A stretch of 64,000 nucleotides of DNA from Fragilaria crotonensis (Eukaryota > Bacillariophyta > Fragilariophyceae > Fragilariales > Fragilariaceae). The stretch lies in assembly GCA_022925895.1 (NCBI GenBank), contig JAKSYS010000277.1, positions 1-64,000 of the forward strand. The letters are read 5' to 3'. Below are positions 22,294 through 34,019 of this stretch, in pieces. The position numbers and the translations under genes were made by a program. The notes under the pieces were generated by a model. The model ran no database searches and was not told where the DNA came from. It saw nothing but the letters and a program-made list of their open reading frames with translations. Position 1 is the first letter of the stretch. The number at the start of each line of letters is the position of its first letter.

Positions 22294-25200
22294 ATGGCGG
22301 AAACAACGAATGTATGGGTCCGAACGGCTGCCCTGGAAAAGGCCATCACTGGAAAAGCCGCCAAAGAAATCCGACGAGGTTTGCCTACCGCCGAGGAGGA
22401 TGAGGTTGTCGACTGGGGCTGGGCGTATGCAACGCTCAAGCAACAAAATGAGAATTTCATAGAAATATTCATCCAGGATGAAGACTCCCCGCATCACGGT
22501 GCGACAGTCAAGTTACCACCGGATAGTCTTTCGACGAGAGATGTACTACCTGGAAACAAATATCACGACGAAGATGATTTCGATGAAGGCAATGAGGAAG
22601 GCCACTATCCAGACGACCTTATTATTTTGACACATCTGCATGAGGCAGAAGTTGTGCATTGTCTCAGGAAGCGGTATACATACGACAAGATCTATACGTC
22701 GACCGGGCCAATTCTTCTAGCTCTGAATCCATTTAAGAACTGCAAACAACTGTACAGCAATAAAGTCATGGAGGAGTATTGGGCTCGAGGCGAACTCTTC
22801 TCCAAGGGAGTTGTTGACGAGCAACATCCTCTACCACCACACGTGTACGGCATCGCGGATCGTTCCTTTCGCATAATGATGCAAACTCTGGAGGAAAACA
22901 AAGGCGGCACAACGAAACGCGGACCAGGCAAGGCCACGTTGTCGGATCAGTCCATTTTGGTTTCAGGAGAGTCTGGCGCTGGCAAAACAGTGACAACCAA
23001 GTTTATCATGCAGTACTTGGCAACTCTTTCGCAACGATCGACCGGTGGTGAAGTTTCAAATACAGAGGGTGGGGGCCAGACGATAGAACAACAAGTTCTA
23101 CAGTCGAACCCGATTCTAGAGAGCTTTGGTAATGCGCGTACCATTCGCAATGATAATTCAAGTCGATTTGGAAAGTTTATTGAGATAAAATTCAATAAAG
23201 GTGCACTGGTGGGAGCGTCTGTTGAGACATACTTGTTAGAAAAAGTGCGCCTCATATCACAGGCTGAAGGAGAGCGAAACTACCATATCTTCTATGAACT
23301 CTTCTGCATGGGCGACGAAGAACTGGAACACTTTCATATGGGAATATACAACCCCGAGGATTTCAACATGACCAATCGATCTGGTACCTATGATAGGCGA
23401 GATGGGGTCGAGGACTTTGAAACGTTCGATGATCTGAAAAAGGCTATGACAATTCTTGGATTGACCGACGAGATGCAGCACAATATATTTACCATACCTG
23501 CTGCCGCCATGCATGCTTCTAATGTCACATTCATTGCCAAGTCAAGCGATGAAAGCGAATTAGATACTTCTAATCCGCATCTTGAACCATTCCTCGAATT
23601 GATGGGTCTTTCAAAGCAAGACCTGGAAACGTCGCTCTGCTTTTTACAGATCAAAGCCGGAAGAGAGTATCATATGCGAACGCTTCCGAAGGAAAAGGCC
23701 CAGAAGGGGATGGAGGCTTTGATAAAGGCATTTTACGGATCCCTCTTCACCTTTTTGGTCGGTCAAATAAATAGCAGTATCACTGTTAAGGAATCCTCCG
23801 GCACACGTCGACGGGTAGGGTCAGCCCCAGCCAATCCTGACGAGGCCACAATCGGTGTGCTCGATATTTTTGGTTTCGAAAGTTTCAAACATAACTCCTT
23901 CGAACAGCTCTGTATCAACTACTGTAACGAGGCCTTGCAACAGCAGTTCAACCTTTTCGTTCTTAAAAATGAGCAAGCCGAATACGACAAAGAAGGAATC
24001 GCCTGGTCTTTCATATCATTTCCGGATAACCAGGATGTCCTAGACTTGATCGACAAGAAGGGGTGTGGTATGCTCAACATTTTGGATGACCAATGCCGAG
24101 CTCCAGGAACGACGGACAAGACCTTCTGCATCGACATCTACAAGAAATGTACTGGGCACCCTCGATTTGAGGCGGACTTTCGTCAGGTGGGAGCGCAGAA
24201 ATTTGGTGTGAGGCACTATGCAGGGCCAGTGGAATATGATACCAAGGGCTTCGTTGAGAAAAACAAAGACGAACTTCCTAAGGAGGCGACCGACTTGTTA
24301 CTTGGCTCGACCAAAGAAATAGTCCGAGAACTTGCATCCATTCTGAACGACCCGACCGGAAGCGGAGGCGACGCGAGGGCGAGATCTATTTCACCCAGCC
24401 GTCTAGCGCAACTACTGTGAAGGTGACGGTTGGAAGTCAGTTTAGCAACAATTGCGCGACCTTCGTGCGAAGATCGATCTCACGTCTCCACACTACGTGC
24501 GTTGTCTGAAACCAAACGATTTGCTTCGCCTGATCATTTCAACCCGTTGATTATTTCAGACCAGCTTCGATACGCTGGAGTGATCGAGGCGGTTCGCGTC
24601 TCTCGAGTAGGATATCCTCATCGATACCCACACAATGCTTTCGTGACACGTTATCGTATACTTGCTCTGGCGGAGTTGAAGAAGGCTCAACGCTTGGCAA
24701 AGAGAACCAAACCGGTTGATGTAGTGGTGAAGGTTATAGCCTTGAAGATTTGGAGGATTCAATGCGAGAAGGAGAACGCCGGGGATGGTGACACCATCGG
24801 AGGAAAGAAGGAAGACGAACCACCAAATTTGATTTCTGTCGGCGTTCAAGTTGGAAAAACCAAAGTATTTCTGAGAAGAAATGCGTATGAGATTCTCGAA
24901 CAGCTGCGGAGTGGCAAAAATGCTGAGTCGGCAGTCTTGATTCAGAAGCATGCAAGAAGATACATCAGTCGCAGGGAGTACGTTCATTTTCGTCGCGGAA
25001 TAGTTGCATTGCAATGTGCTGCCAGGATGAAAGCAGCGAAAGCGTTGGTTCATGAGTTGCGATTAAACCATCGCTCGACGCAGATTCAGAGCGTGTGGCG
25101 AAGAGGTGTCCAACACGAGCGATACGTCGCAACCCGCGCTATCGTGAAATGGGTACAGCGATTTCAACGAGGACGGGAAGGCCGTCGCCGTTATGAGACT

Positions 25201-27283
25201 CTGAATCGCAACAGAAAGGCGATATTCCTGCAGAGATATTGGAGAGGATTTGTCGCACGCAAGGATTTCAATAGAGCGAGAAATGCCGCCGTTGCGATTC
25301 AATGCAGAATTCGATGTCGGATTGCTCGTCGTACTGTAAAGAATCTTCGACTTCAAGCTCGAGACTTAAATTCTGCTGTTTCCGAGAGGGATCATTTACG
25401 ACGAGAAGTCCAACTGCTCCGACAACAGCTGAAGGAGGCACGAAGCGCTGTCGAAAATTCGGCTGCACACTCAATTTCCAATGTCACAAGCGAAGAGCTT
25501 GAAGCAGCTCACTCTCAGATCAAGCAGCTATTGGCAGATGCTGAATTGATGAATGAGGAACTGAAAAAAATTAAGGCTGAGAACAACGAACACAAGAGTC
25601 AAGTCGCTAGTGCGCAAAGTGCAATGAAGGAGACTGAAGCGAAGGCCGAAGAGCAGCTATTGAGAGCCGAAAAGTACAAGAAACGATTCATCGAATACCA
25701 CGAACAAGTAAAGAAGCTCAAGGAAGAGGAATCGAAAAACGAACGGGAAGTCCATGACTTGCGTATCAGGTTGGAGGTGGCGAACCGTGAAGGAGTGGAA
25801 GGCTTGGAATCTGAAAGGGCAGCGCGCAAAGCCCTCGAGGGCAATCTTGCAAAAGCTGAAAATGATCTTGCAGTTGCCAATCTTCTGGCAATGGACGTTT
25901 CCAAGGACCTAAATCGCGTGAAACACGAGCGCGACCTTCTCGCGGCTGAACTGGAGGCAACATCCTCCCACCAGAGCACCGCTGCGGCAGACGTATCTTC
26001 TGCAGAACTGAATGATGCAAAAGAAGTCATTCGAGCCCTAGAAGAACAGCTTGCGACAGCTAACAGTGGCGTCTCCGAAGACGAATGGGACTCGTTGAAG
26101 GAGGAGCTTTCCGACGTGCAGGAAAAGGCGGCTGCCGACTTGCAGAGGAAAAATTCAGAGATCGCCAGTCTCAAAAAGGAGCTCGCTCTAGCTATGAAAA
26201 CAGCACCAAATGGTACCTCCCGCTCTGTCAATGACGAAGAAAGTGCTTTGGTCGCCCTTTCTCTAAAGGAGGAAATCCAACGACTGAAGCACGAGCTTTC
26301 TCTGAAAAATTCGCAGTCCGCTGGAGAAATCGACCCGAACTCCCCTGCCGCTCTTGCCCAGCGATACGAGGAGCTCCGACGACTCGCGGAAGCTGGATTG
26401 GAGAAGGACCGGGAAATCGAGAGGATGAGAATCCGAATCGAGCAACTTGAATCAGAGTCTCCTACAACAGAACAGAACAACAACAATAACAACCACACGA
26501 ACGAGGAAGGGGAGGCACTCCGTCTTTACATCGACGAACTTCAAAAAGAGATCAGCAATCTGCGAGAGGACGCTGCCGCTCTGCGAGATCAATCGGAGAG
26601 CAGCGATAAAGGTTCACATAATCTCGGAAAGAGAAGTAGCCTATTGTCGAAGATGATCCACGGCGCCTCAAGCCACGGGCCTCCAGTCCATGACCAGCCC
26701 GATGATGTCGAGAAGCGAATCAACGACCTAGAAGATGAAACAGAAGCCTTGAAGGAAGTGAATTCAATGCTTCGGCAGGACGTTGAGAAGTCACGAAAGA
26801 AGATAAAAGATTTGGAGAATGACTTGCGAGAGGAGAAAGAGACTTCCAAGCGAGTTGGAGTCCTTCGCTCGAACTCTGCGAGGAGTCGATGAGCTACGAA
26901 GCGCTGCTGAGTATGAGTCGTCAGGTGAACCAATTCAAGAGCCACACACCGGTCCGTCGCCGAGGCTCTGCTGGACGCGGTTTCACCGACGAGGTCGTCG
27001 ATGATTTTGATGGCCAATTGAGGAGTCAGTGAAGATGATCGAGGCTGAGGGAAAACGTTTTGAGCACGTGGCTGCAGAGAAGCTGGCAACGAGTAAGCCC
27101 CATCGTTTCTGGGGTATTGACTTGATGGGTGGCAGCAAGCCGAGTCCTTCCGCTGACGTTCCAATTGGAGAGGAACTAGACCAAGTGGATGAAGATATAC
27201 GGAAGATCATGATGACAACAAAACGCAAACACAAGAAAAAAACGCAGAGGCTCGGGAATAGTATTGTCAGCTCATTTTTCTAG
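22294..27283 (+). CDS. Unconventional myosin heavy chain with IQ motifs and coiled coil
   Basis: Actin motor. From the ATG at 22294 an N-terminal V-W-V-R segment and SH3-like region lead into the motor. The P-loop G-E-S-G-A-G-K-T is at about residues 225-232, switch I is N-D-N-S-S-R-F-G-K-F, switch II D-I-F-G-F-E-S-F is near residue 524, and H-Y-V-R-C-L-K-P-N falls in a broken stretch near 24500. Then about six IQ motifs (24930-25350, for example I-Q-K-H-A-R-R-Y-I), a long coiled coil (25360-26860) with an N-rich linker (26470-26500), and a basic C-terminus reaching 27283. The motor frame is open to 24420 and the rest from 24430 to 26892. About three single-base breaks lie at 24415-24535 and two more near 26885 and 27025. 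Class is undecided; it resembles stramenopile-specific cargo myosins. No FERM, PH or MyTH4 domain is seen. Confidence 0.9.
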
Positions 27284-27665
27284 GCGACTCTGGGTGGCCG
27301 AGTCGCGCACTCGCCATGGAAGGAGAGTTGTTTTGGATTTTGTTTCTATGACGTTAATCCATTACCGTTTTCTCTGCGGCGCAAGAGTCCACGTCGAGGA
27401 GTTGTTCGCAGTGTGAGGCCTCATGGCTGATAACTGATCACCAATCTTCCTGTGGTGGGTCCGCGCTTGGTTTGATTCGGCACTTGACCCCAGTGGTACA
27501 TCCTGGAGACTTCATGACGTTGATCTATGCAGCAAATATAGGTCCACCGTAGGTTTCTTAAATCCACCTTGGTTCAGATGATGTGCATTAACCTTCTCTG
27601 ACTCCTGTTTGATGCATGCTGCATGCCCAATTTACCAACAGATGGGGAGGCCGAATGTGGAGGTC
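27284..27665. other. Intergenic
   Basis: About 380 bp between the myosin stop and the Copia element, with the myosin 3' end. Nothing else is recognised. Confidence 0.4.
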
Positions 27666-27671
27666 CCTATC

Positions 27672-28050
27672 TGTTAAATAATCCTTGATACAGTATAACA
27701 CTAGCCAGTACGATATTACAACCGTATTGAATTTCCTTTATCTGTATTGTGAGCTTTACTGTTAGTCTCTATTTCTAGACTCCAATCCCATCAGCTGCAA
27801 TTGCATTCCCATTCACCACCTTGTGAATCCCATTCACACCAATAATAGACTCTTCAGTCTTCCTTCTGTGTGGAGCTTTAGTCTTCTTTGCTTTAGCCTT
27901 GGCCTGATTACAGTCCAACCATCAACACTGCCGTGATCACCGGAACAGATACTAGATACTGGTGTACTGTCGTTGTTCGAGTAGTGTCCGGATGACACAG
28001 TATTACTTGACACATCTTGAGCAGTACTTGTAGCACAGTACATCTTGACA
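27672..28050 (-). repeat. 3' LTR of the Copia element
   Basis: 379 bp, beginning TGTTAAATAATCC and ending ATCTTGACA on the plus strand. It is nearly identical to 29945-30327. Confidence 0.92.
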
Positions 28051-29944
28051 TCCTCCGGCGTGTTCTGGGGATCATACAAAATGTCCGAAATTCCTTCCGG
28101 CATGGTCATTCCTCCCGATATTCCAGTCTTGAGCTTCGTGACCCACCATTTCTCGTGTCCAGTAAAAACAGCAATGCAGTCATCGCAGCACGCAACCACG
28201 ATTGCCTGTAAATTTCCGTACCTGTCAAATAGGTAGAAAAGGCATGGATCGGTCTTGCATTGGCGAATAAGCCCAAGTGACTTCAGAATTTTAGAAAATG
28301 ACTCCATCGTTGCGACCAACGGTGCAACACCAGTAACAGCCATAGTAGCAGGGACATCCTCCGCGATCTCAACAAGTCCAGGCATTTCCAATGTCAACTT
28401 GTCATCCGGTAGGTCCTTCAACATGGTTTCTGGAACTTCGCCACCATTTCCGATAGTGACGTCACGATTCGAATCCGTCAAATCTGTCGTATGTTTGTTG
28501 TCGTATGCGACGCCACCAGTAGCGCCGCCATCATCAAGTAGCCATTCCTCCGCAAGTACTAGCGTAACTGCTGATCCGACACAAGCGCTTGGCATGACAA
28601 TGACTTTATCATTTTGTCCGTAGTTTCATTGGTAGCCATGATAGGGTGTTCATGTCAGGTGCAAGAACGTCCAAGTCACATTTGATTCCTGTTCTTCAAC
28701 CAACTCAACCTCAATGGCAACTGGTTCAGTCTCCGCCGCAGTGTCCTCAATGCGTGCAGTTTTAGTATCGTTCTTAGTACAAGTACCACCGGCCGGGATC
28801 AAATGACCAAACAAAGTGTCATCAACCTCGCCAAAAGCCACTGAATCGGACATGTTGTCGAAGAAGCTGTCTCCCACATCTGCACAATAGTCATAGCCCT
28901 TGTAGACGGGCATAGTATCCACGCATGACGCTCCGACAAACATTGCCATATCAGCTGTAGGGTCAGACTTGAAGTTCTTTGCGCTCGCACACTCGTTCGC
29001 ATAATGCCCCTTCCCTTGACAATTATAGCATGTCACATTTGACTTATCGACGTCGGCAGTACTGGCATCCTTCGTTGGACCCTCCGTAGATTCGACCTTG
29101 GCCGACCTGCACTCATGTGCCTTATGGCCAATCTTGCCGCAATTCCTGCATGTTCCCTTAAATGTGTTGCTGGAACTGAGTACCGATTCCGAGCCCCTTC
29201 CACGACCATCCTTGACAAGGGTCTTGAATTGGAGTACCACTTCCTTGCGCAACTTCGCGAGAGGCGTATCGCTTAAGTCACCGCGGAACTTGACGATGAC
29301 GCTGTCATAGTCCGTCGACATAGCCTTCATCATTCTACTCTTCATTTGCAGATCGTCCTTCTCGTACTTCAAGTTAATTCTTGCGAGCCTCATGTTCAAG
29401 TGGTCCAAGTCATTGAACCAGAGTTCCGGATCCTTGCTTGTCCCATCGAGCTTGCACTCGCTAAATGCTTGATCCAGCTCAGGGTAGTTTTCTTCCGCGT
29501 CAGTGGCACAGTACTTCTCCTGAAGTATGGCCCAAGCCTTAAACGGATCACCTTCGCACCTCTCAATTAGAGCGTAGGCTGTACCGGTGCAACTTGCAAC
29601 CAAATATGTCCAAGCTGTAGCCTTCGCGAGGTACTTGCGGTTCTCCGCAGCTGTCGTAGGACGTGTCGTTGCAGCGGTAGCCGCGCCACCAGTGACATCC
29701 ATACCAGGCACCTCAACCTCGCCGTACTCATACTCTTCCACAGTAAGTACCTCCCGGTAGCTGCTTTAGTTAGTGCAAGTAGAAATCCCTCGACCCGGCA
29801 AGCGCAAGCGTCTTCCCAGGAACGGTACTTGGCTTCGTCGCCATCAAACGCAAACGCACGAACAGTAGTACCATACCCGGACTCAGACTGTTCGTCGACC
29901 ATGTTGCTTGAGACTTCAAAATATAAACTGACCGTTTATAAACG

Positions 29945-30327
29945 TGTTAAATAATCCTTGATACAGTATAACACTAGCCAGTACGATATTACAACCGTAT
30001 TGAATTTCCTTTATCTGTATTGTGAGCTTTACTGTTAGTCTCTATTTCTAGACTCCAATCCCATCAGCTGCAATTGCATTCCCATTCACCACCTTGTGAA
30101 TCCCATTCACACCAATAATAGACTCTTCAGTCTTCCTTCTGTGTGGAGCTTCTTTAGTCTTCTTTGCTTTAGCCTTGGCCTGGATTACAGTCCAACCATC
30201 AACACTGCCGTGATCACCGGAACAGATACTAGATACTGGTGTACTGTCGTTGTTCGAGTAGTGTCCGGATGACACAGTATTACTTGACACATCTTGAGCA
30301 GTACTTGTAGCACAGTACATCTTGACA
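29945..30327 (-). repeat. 5' LTR of the Copia element
   Basis: 383 bp copy with the same TG...CA ends. On the element's strand it would supply the promoter. The adjoining sequence does not show an obvious TGG primer-binding start. Confidence 0.92.
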
Positions 30328-30333
30328 CCTATC

Positions 30334-30847
30334 CCCTTCGTCATCGATCGAGCGTGGCGGTATGTACTTGTACAAATACTTGTTCTCCGGTTCCACGATT
30401 CTGGTAATTACCAGTACTAGTACATGGTACCAGTATAGTACACTGTGTACTGTGTAACGAAGTCTACTCCGACAGTACCAGTAGTTTCCCGCATTCTTTC
30501 CTTGATGTACATCGATCCCAGTAGGATTCAACGCACCTTCAAAATACATGTTTTTCGTTTTGAAGTAGGACTCGTATGCATAAAGGACGCGAACCTACAG
30601 AGGGGGTTCGATGCGTTCGGATTCCGGCCATGTACTCCAACAACCGACCATTGTCCAACTGATTCCAAGACCACCTCACATCAGCAAGTACTCTCTTCAC
30701 TTTCCTCCTCTTCGTGGTGCCCTCTTGTATTCTTCCAAACCAGAGTCTAGGTAGTCTACGGATACATGATGCCAGGACTACGTGCTCGTGTCGCCCCTGC
30801 AAACGGCGCATTGTCGCCAGATGCATCCCAAACCTCGGATTGCTGCA
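30334..30847. other. Intergenic, GTAC-rich promoter region
   Basis: About 510 bp between the retroelement and the first JmjC gene, with dense GTAC palindromes at 30360-30490. No separate gene is supported. Confidence 0.45.
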
Positions 30848-32284
30848 ATGGCCACGACCACAATCATGGACCTCAACCAGCCAACGACCCCGTCGCCCTC
30901 GTCGTTCAAGAAGATTAAGAATACGGCATTCTCGACGTACTACGGCCCAGATTGGGAATCTCAATTTCAATTTGTTCTCTTGATGGTGCTCCTCCTCATG
31001 GCAGGGATATACGCAAGCTGGAAGTTGGCTGGAGGCAAATCTCTTCCAAGAATGCAATACTTTGTGCCCAAACCCTTCTACCATATTCCTGGTAGTATGA
31101 AACGCATCGGTGACAAGAGTGTACAATATCAATTGCTGCGACAGTTGTACGATGCCATGCTGCCAAAAGACGACGAACGCAGCCTGTCGTTCACGAAATC
31201 CCTTCACAAGAACACTTATAGTCCCATTAGGATCCCTGAAGAGTCGTACTACGACATCTATGATTGTCCTTACGAACCACCAGAAGGATATCCTTACGCC
31301 TGGAACATTTTGGATCTCTTGAACCACTGGCCTCCTGATGACACTACCCCACGATCAGAAATTCATCAAGGTTGGTGCGTCTTTGACTATGCAACCGAAT
31401 ACGACAAGGCAATGCATTACCGTGACCAGGAACTGCCCTTTGTTGTTCGCGGCGACCCTCAAGTGGCGGCTTCGGTCGAGCGTTGGAATGCTCCTGGATA
31501 CATGGAACAACTCATGAATACTGTGCCGCACCGAGCGGAATATTCAGGCTCCAATCACTTTCTTTATTGGATGAAGCCTAGTCAACCCAAGAAACAGCAC
31601 AAACGTGAACCGCCTCCTCAAAAGAAAAAGAATAAATTTTGGGGAGTATACAATGTTGAAATGCCAGCGAATTGGTCTGAACCTACCAAAATGATGCGAA
31701 TGCAATACATGGACTGGTTAGAACATGCCAATGTCACGGACGATAAATTGGGCCCGAATATGCCGCATTGGTATTATCGATTGATTGGGTGTGGTGACAT
31801 GGGAGAATGTGACACTGGATCATCAGAATATCTCTTCGATGAATTAACATTTTTCCAACCGAAAAAGAAGCAGTTGTACTTGGTACAACCTGAAGAGCAA
31901 AAAGGTATTCATTGTCGCTTCGGAATGAAGGGTGTTATCGCCGAAAATCATTTTGATGGATCGCGCAATGCTATCGTGGTCCTTGGCGGCGAGCGTCGGT
32001 ATATCCTGAGCCACCCTGATCAATGCGAGTTACTGGCGCTTCTTCCCAAGGAACATCCGTCGGGTCGTCACTCGGCTGTGGATTGGAGCAATCCAGATCT
32101 AGAGAGTTATCCACAATTCGCTCACGCCAAGGCGAACGAAGTCATCCTCCAAGCTGGAGACGTTATGTACCTGCCCACAAATTGGTTTCACTACATCATT
32201 TCACTGGATCTCAATTTTCAATGCAACACGAGGAGCGGCATTGGACCGGAATACATGTCACCTATTCACGAATGTGGATTTTAG
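30848..32284 (+). CDS. Membrane-anchored JmjC/cupin-type oxygenase-like protein (paralogue 1)
   Basis: From the ATG at 30848 it is 478 residues. A short basic cytosolic tail is followed by one transmembrane helix (F-V-L-L-M-V-L-L-L-M-A-G-I-Y) and a large luminal part, giving type II topology. The C-terminal domain is cupin_8/JmjC-like: H-F-D-G-S-R-N with the Fe(II)-binding H-x-D, then G-G-E-R-R-Y-I-L, H-P-S-G-R-H-S-A-V-D-W, G-D-V-M-Y-L-P-T-N-W-F-H with the distal His, and N-T-R-S-G. A 2-oxoglutarate-dependent hydroxylase of the secretory pathway is the likely role; the substrate is unknown. The frame is intact. Its closest visible relative is the neighbouring gene on the opposite strand, with which it shares the whole catalytic domain. 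Confidence 0.85.
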   Translation: MATTTIMDLNQPTTPSPSSFKKIKNTAFSTYYGPDWESQFQFVLLMVLLLMAGIYASWKLAGGKSLPRMQYFVPKPFYHIPGSMKRIGDKSVQYQLLRQLYDAMLPKDDERSLSFTKSLHKNTYSPIRIPEESYYDIYDCPYEPPEGYPYAWNILDLLNHWPPDDTTPRSEIHQGWCVFDYATEYDKAMHYRDQELPFVVRGDPQVAASVERWNAPGYMEQLMNTVPHRAEYSGSNHFLYWMKPSQPKKQHKREPPPQKKKNKFWGVYNVEMPANWSEPTKMMRMQYMDWLEHANVTDDKLGPNMPHWYYRLIGCGDMGECDTGSSEYLFDELTFFQPKKKQLYLVQPEEQKGIHCRFGMKGVIAENHFDGSRNAIVVLGGERRYILSHPDQCELLALLPKEHPSGRHSAVDWSNPDLESYPQFAHAKANEVILQAGDVMYLPTNWFHYIISLDLNFQCNTRSGIGPEYMSPIHECGF

Positions 32285-32640
32285 GAAGTGAATCGCGGTT
32301 TGAGTTGCTGCCTTTCTTAACTTACTTCCATGTGGAACTATCTGGAACGCGTGGGAAGTTGTTTACAACTGTGATGAACTGAATATCTGTCTTTTGGCTA
32401 AGATAGAAGTGACCTGTGCATTTAGAAATGACAATTACAGAACTATTTAGCGAAATTCCAATGGGTTGTAGACTTTATGATCGATATGCCTTCTTTTTCT
32501 GGGAATGGATGCATTTGCTGATTTGTCTCCACACTGTTGGAGAGACTATGGAACATTCCCTACCTTCCTTTTCTTTGAATAAACGATTACCGACGTCGTC
32601 ACGAAACCGCCACGGAGCACAGATTGTTCTTTCCTTTTCC
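32285..32640. other. Intergenic between convergent paralogues
   Basis: About 360 bp shared 3' region of the two JmjC genes. No gene is seen. Confidence 0.5.
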
Positions 32641-34019
32641 TCATCCCAAAAAACCACATTTACGAATAAAATCAACGTTCTCAAAGGTCTTTCCCGATCG
32701 AGCATTGCATTGATAGTTGACATTGAGCGACACAACGAAATGAAACCACATGGTGGGCAAGTACAAGGCATCTCCCGCCTGCAAGACCACTTCGTGAACT
32801 TGAGCCTTTTTAAAGTCTGGAAATTTCTTCAAATCTGGATCCGTCCAGTCGACAGCCGAGTGCCGTCCACTTGGGTGGTCAATGGGGTAAAGCTGTAGGT
32901 TTTGACATTCTCTGGGATGTGCCAAAATATATCGTCGTTGGCCTCCCAGCAATACGATGAAATTCCGACTTTCATCAAAATGCGTTTCGGCTATGATACC
33001 CTTCATGCCAAAGCGACAATTGATTCCTCTCTGTTCCTTGGGATCGACCATGAAGAAGTTATTGTGAGTAGGTAGGAAAATTGGCAATTCTTGAAAAAGA
33101 TATTCATGTGGACCGCCCTTGACGCCGTTGACACGAAAGTAGTAGCGTTCTTGGTTGGGTTCGTCTGTCGTGACAGTACCAGAGAGTTCTTGCCAGGCGT
33201 CAAAGGACAATTCCGTCAACTCCATCGGTGGTTTCCATCCGTCGGGAATGCGCAGTCTCGGACTTTTCACATTAAAGTACATGAAATGATTGTTGTGAGA
33301 ATGCTCAGTTTTTTCCACGTAGTCTTGAAGCAAGGACGAAAGGTAGCCAGGATTTCGGTTCCATCGTTCAGCAGTTTGAAGCAAAACAGGTGTGTTGCGC
33401 AGTAGGAATGGTACCTCGGCTTTTCGATATAGTGCAGCAACACTCAAGTCCTCATCGTAATCAAATACACAGAGCGATTGATGGATCCGTTCGGGCTCTG
33501 ACGTATTCATCGGATTCCAATGTCCAATAACATCCATGACATTCCAACCAAAAGGATAGTTGGGAGGTGGTCCTTACGAGGACAATTGTATACATCGTAC
33601 GGTAGATCGAGTTGCGTTTTGTATTCAAAAGGTCGTCGCAGGTGCTTGTAGACGTAATCGCGAATTCGATCGGTCTTTTTGGGAGAATATACAAGCTCGT
33701 AGTGCTGTTTAAGCTTCGCTGCGCGTGCGTTTTGTTCTTGGAAGGATGCCGCTGTCAGGCGCTTAGGCCCTGCTTGTGGTCGTTTGCGGTGCAGGTTGAG
33801 TTGAGACTGCCTCAGCTTGTGTGGGTTGGCGGGTGCTTGTATGTGACGATCTCGCGCATTGTCCACAAATTGAAACACATTCAGGTCGGCTGCCTCCAAT
33901 GACACGATGTAGCTATGAGCTACGAATGAAACCGCTGTGTAGCATCCAACGCCGACCAGTATGAGGATGCCGATAGTCTTCGTCGACAGAAGTTGAAGGT
34001 TGTGGAGTATGCTTTTCAT
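32641..34019 (-). CDS. Membrane-anchored JmjC/cupin-type oxygenase-like protein (paralogue 2)
   Basis: The ATG at 34019 opens M-K-S-I-L-H-N then a transmembrane helix (I-G-I-L-I-L-V-G-V-G-C-Y). An upstream in-frame ATG at 34166 is less likely. The luminal part has D-V-Y-N-C-P (compare D-I-Y-D-C-P in paralogue 1), G-H-W-N-P, H-F-D-E-S-R-N (H-x-D iron ligands), G-G-Q-R-R-Y-I-L, H-P-S-G-R-H-S-A-V-D-W, Y-L-P-T-M-W-F-H and N-A-R-S-G. One frame break near 33565 separates the N-terminal (open 33507-34166) from the catalytic part (open 32641-33537); homology to paralogue 1 runs straight across it. Same predicted role and topology as its neighbour. Confidence 0.82.

Larger units (their letters stand above)
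27672..30327 (-). mobile_element. Copia-type LTR retroelement, broken non-autonomous copy, young
   Basis: The element lies on the minus strand. Near-identical LTRs of about 380 bp (TG...CA) enclose roughly 1.9 kb and are flanked by the 6-bp target duplication CCTATC (27666-27671 and 30328-30333). Recognisable parts are gag-like frames (between about 28650 and 29902) with two CCHC zinc knuckles (C-x2-C-x4-H-x4-C), and a short reverse-transcriptase-like remnant (L-G-L-x-x-x-x-x-D-P-C-L-F and A-C-C-D-D) near 28170-28290. Too little pol is present for autonomy, and the copy is broken with at least two disruptions. The close match of the LTRs points to a recent insertion, presumably mobilised by a full-length relative elsewhere. 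Confidence 0.9.

Noticed and set aside
25599-26498. 299-codon Ser-rich ORF antisense to the myosin coiled coil
   Set aside because: Low-complexity shadow of Glu/Lys-rich helical coding sequence on the plus strand.
22294-27283. Two separate myosin genes (motor and tail)
   Set aside because: The conserved motor sequence runs through the break at 24415-24535, so it is one gene with local frame changes.
29945-30327. Short ORFs within the LTR as separate genes
   Set aside because: The same frames recur in both LTRs and belong to the retroelement repeat, not to host genes.
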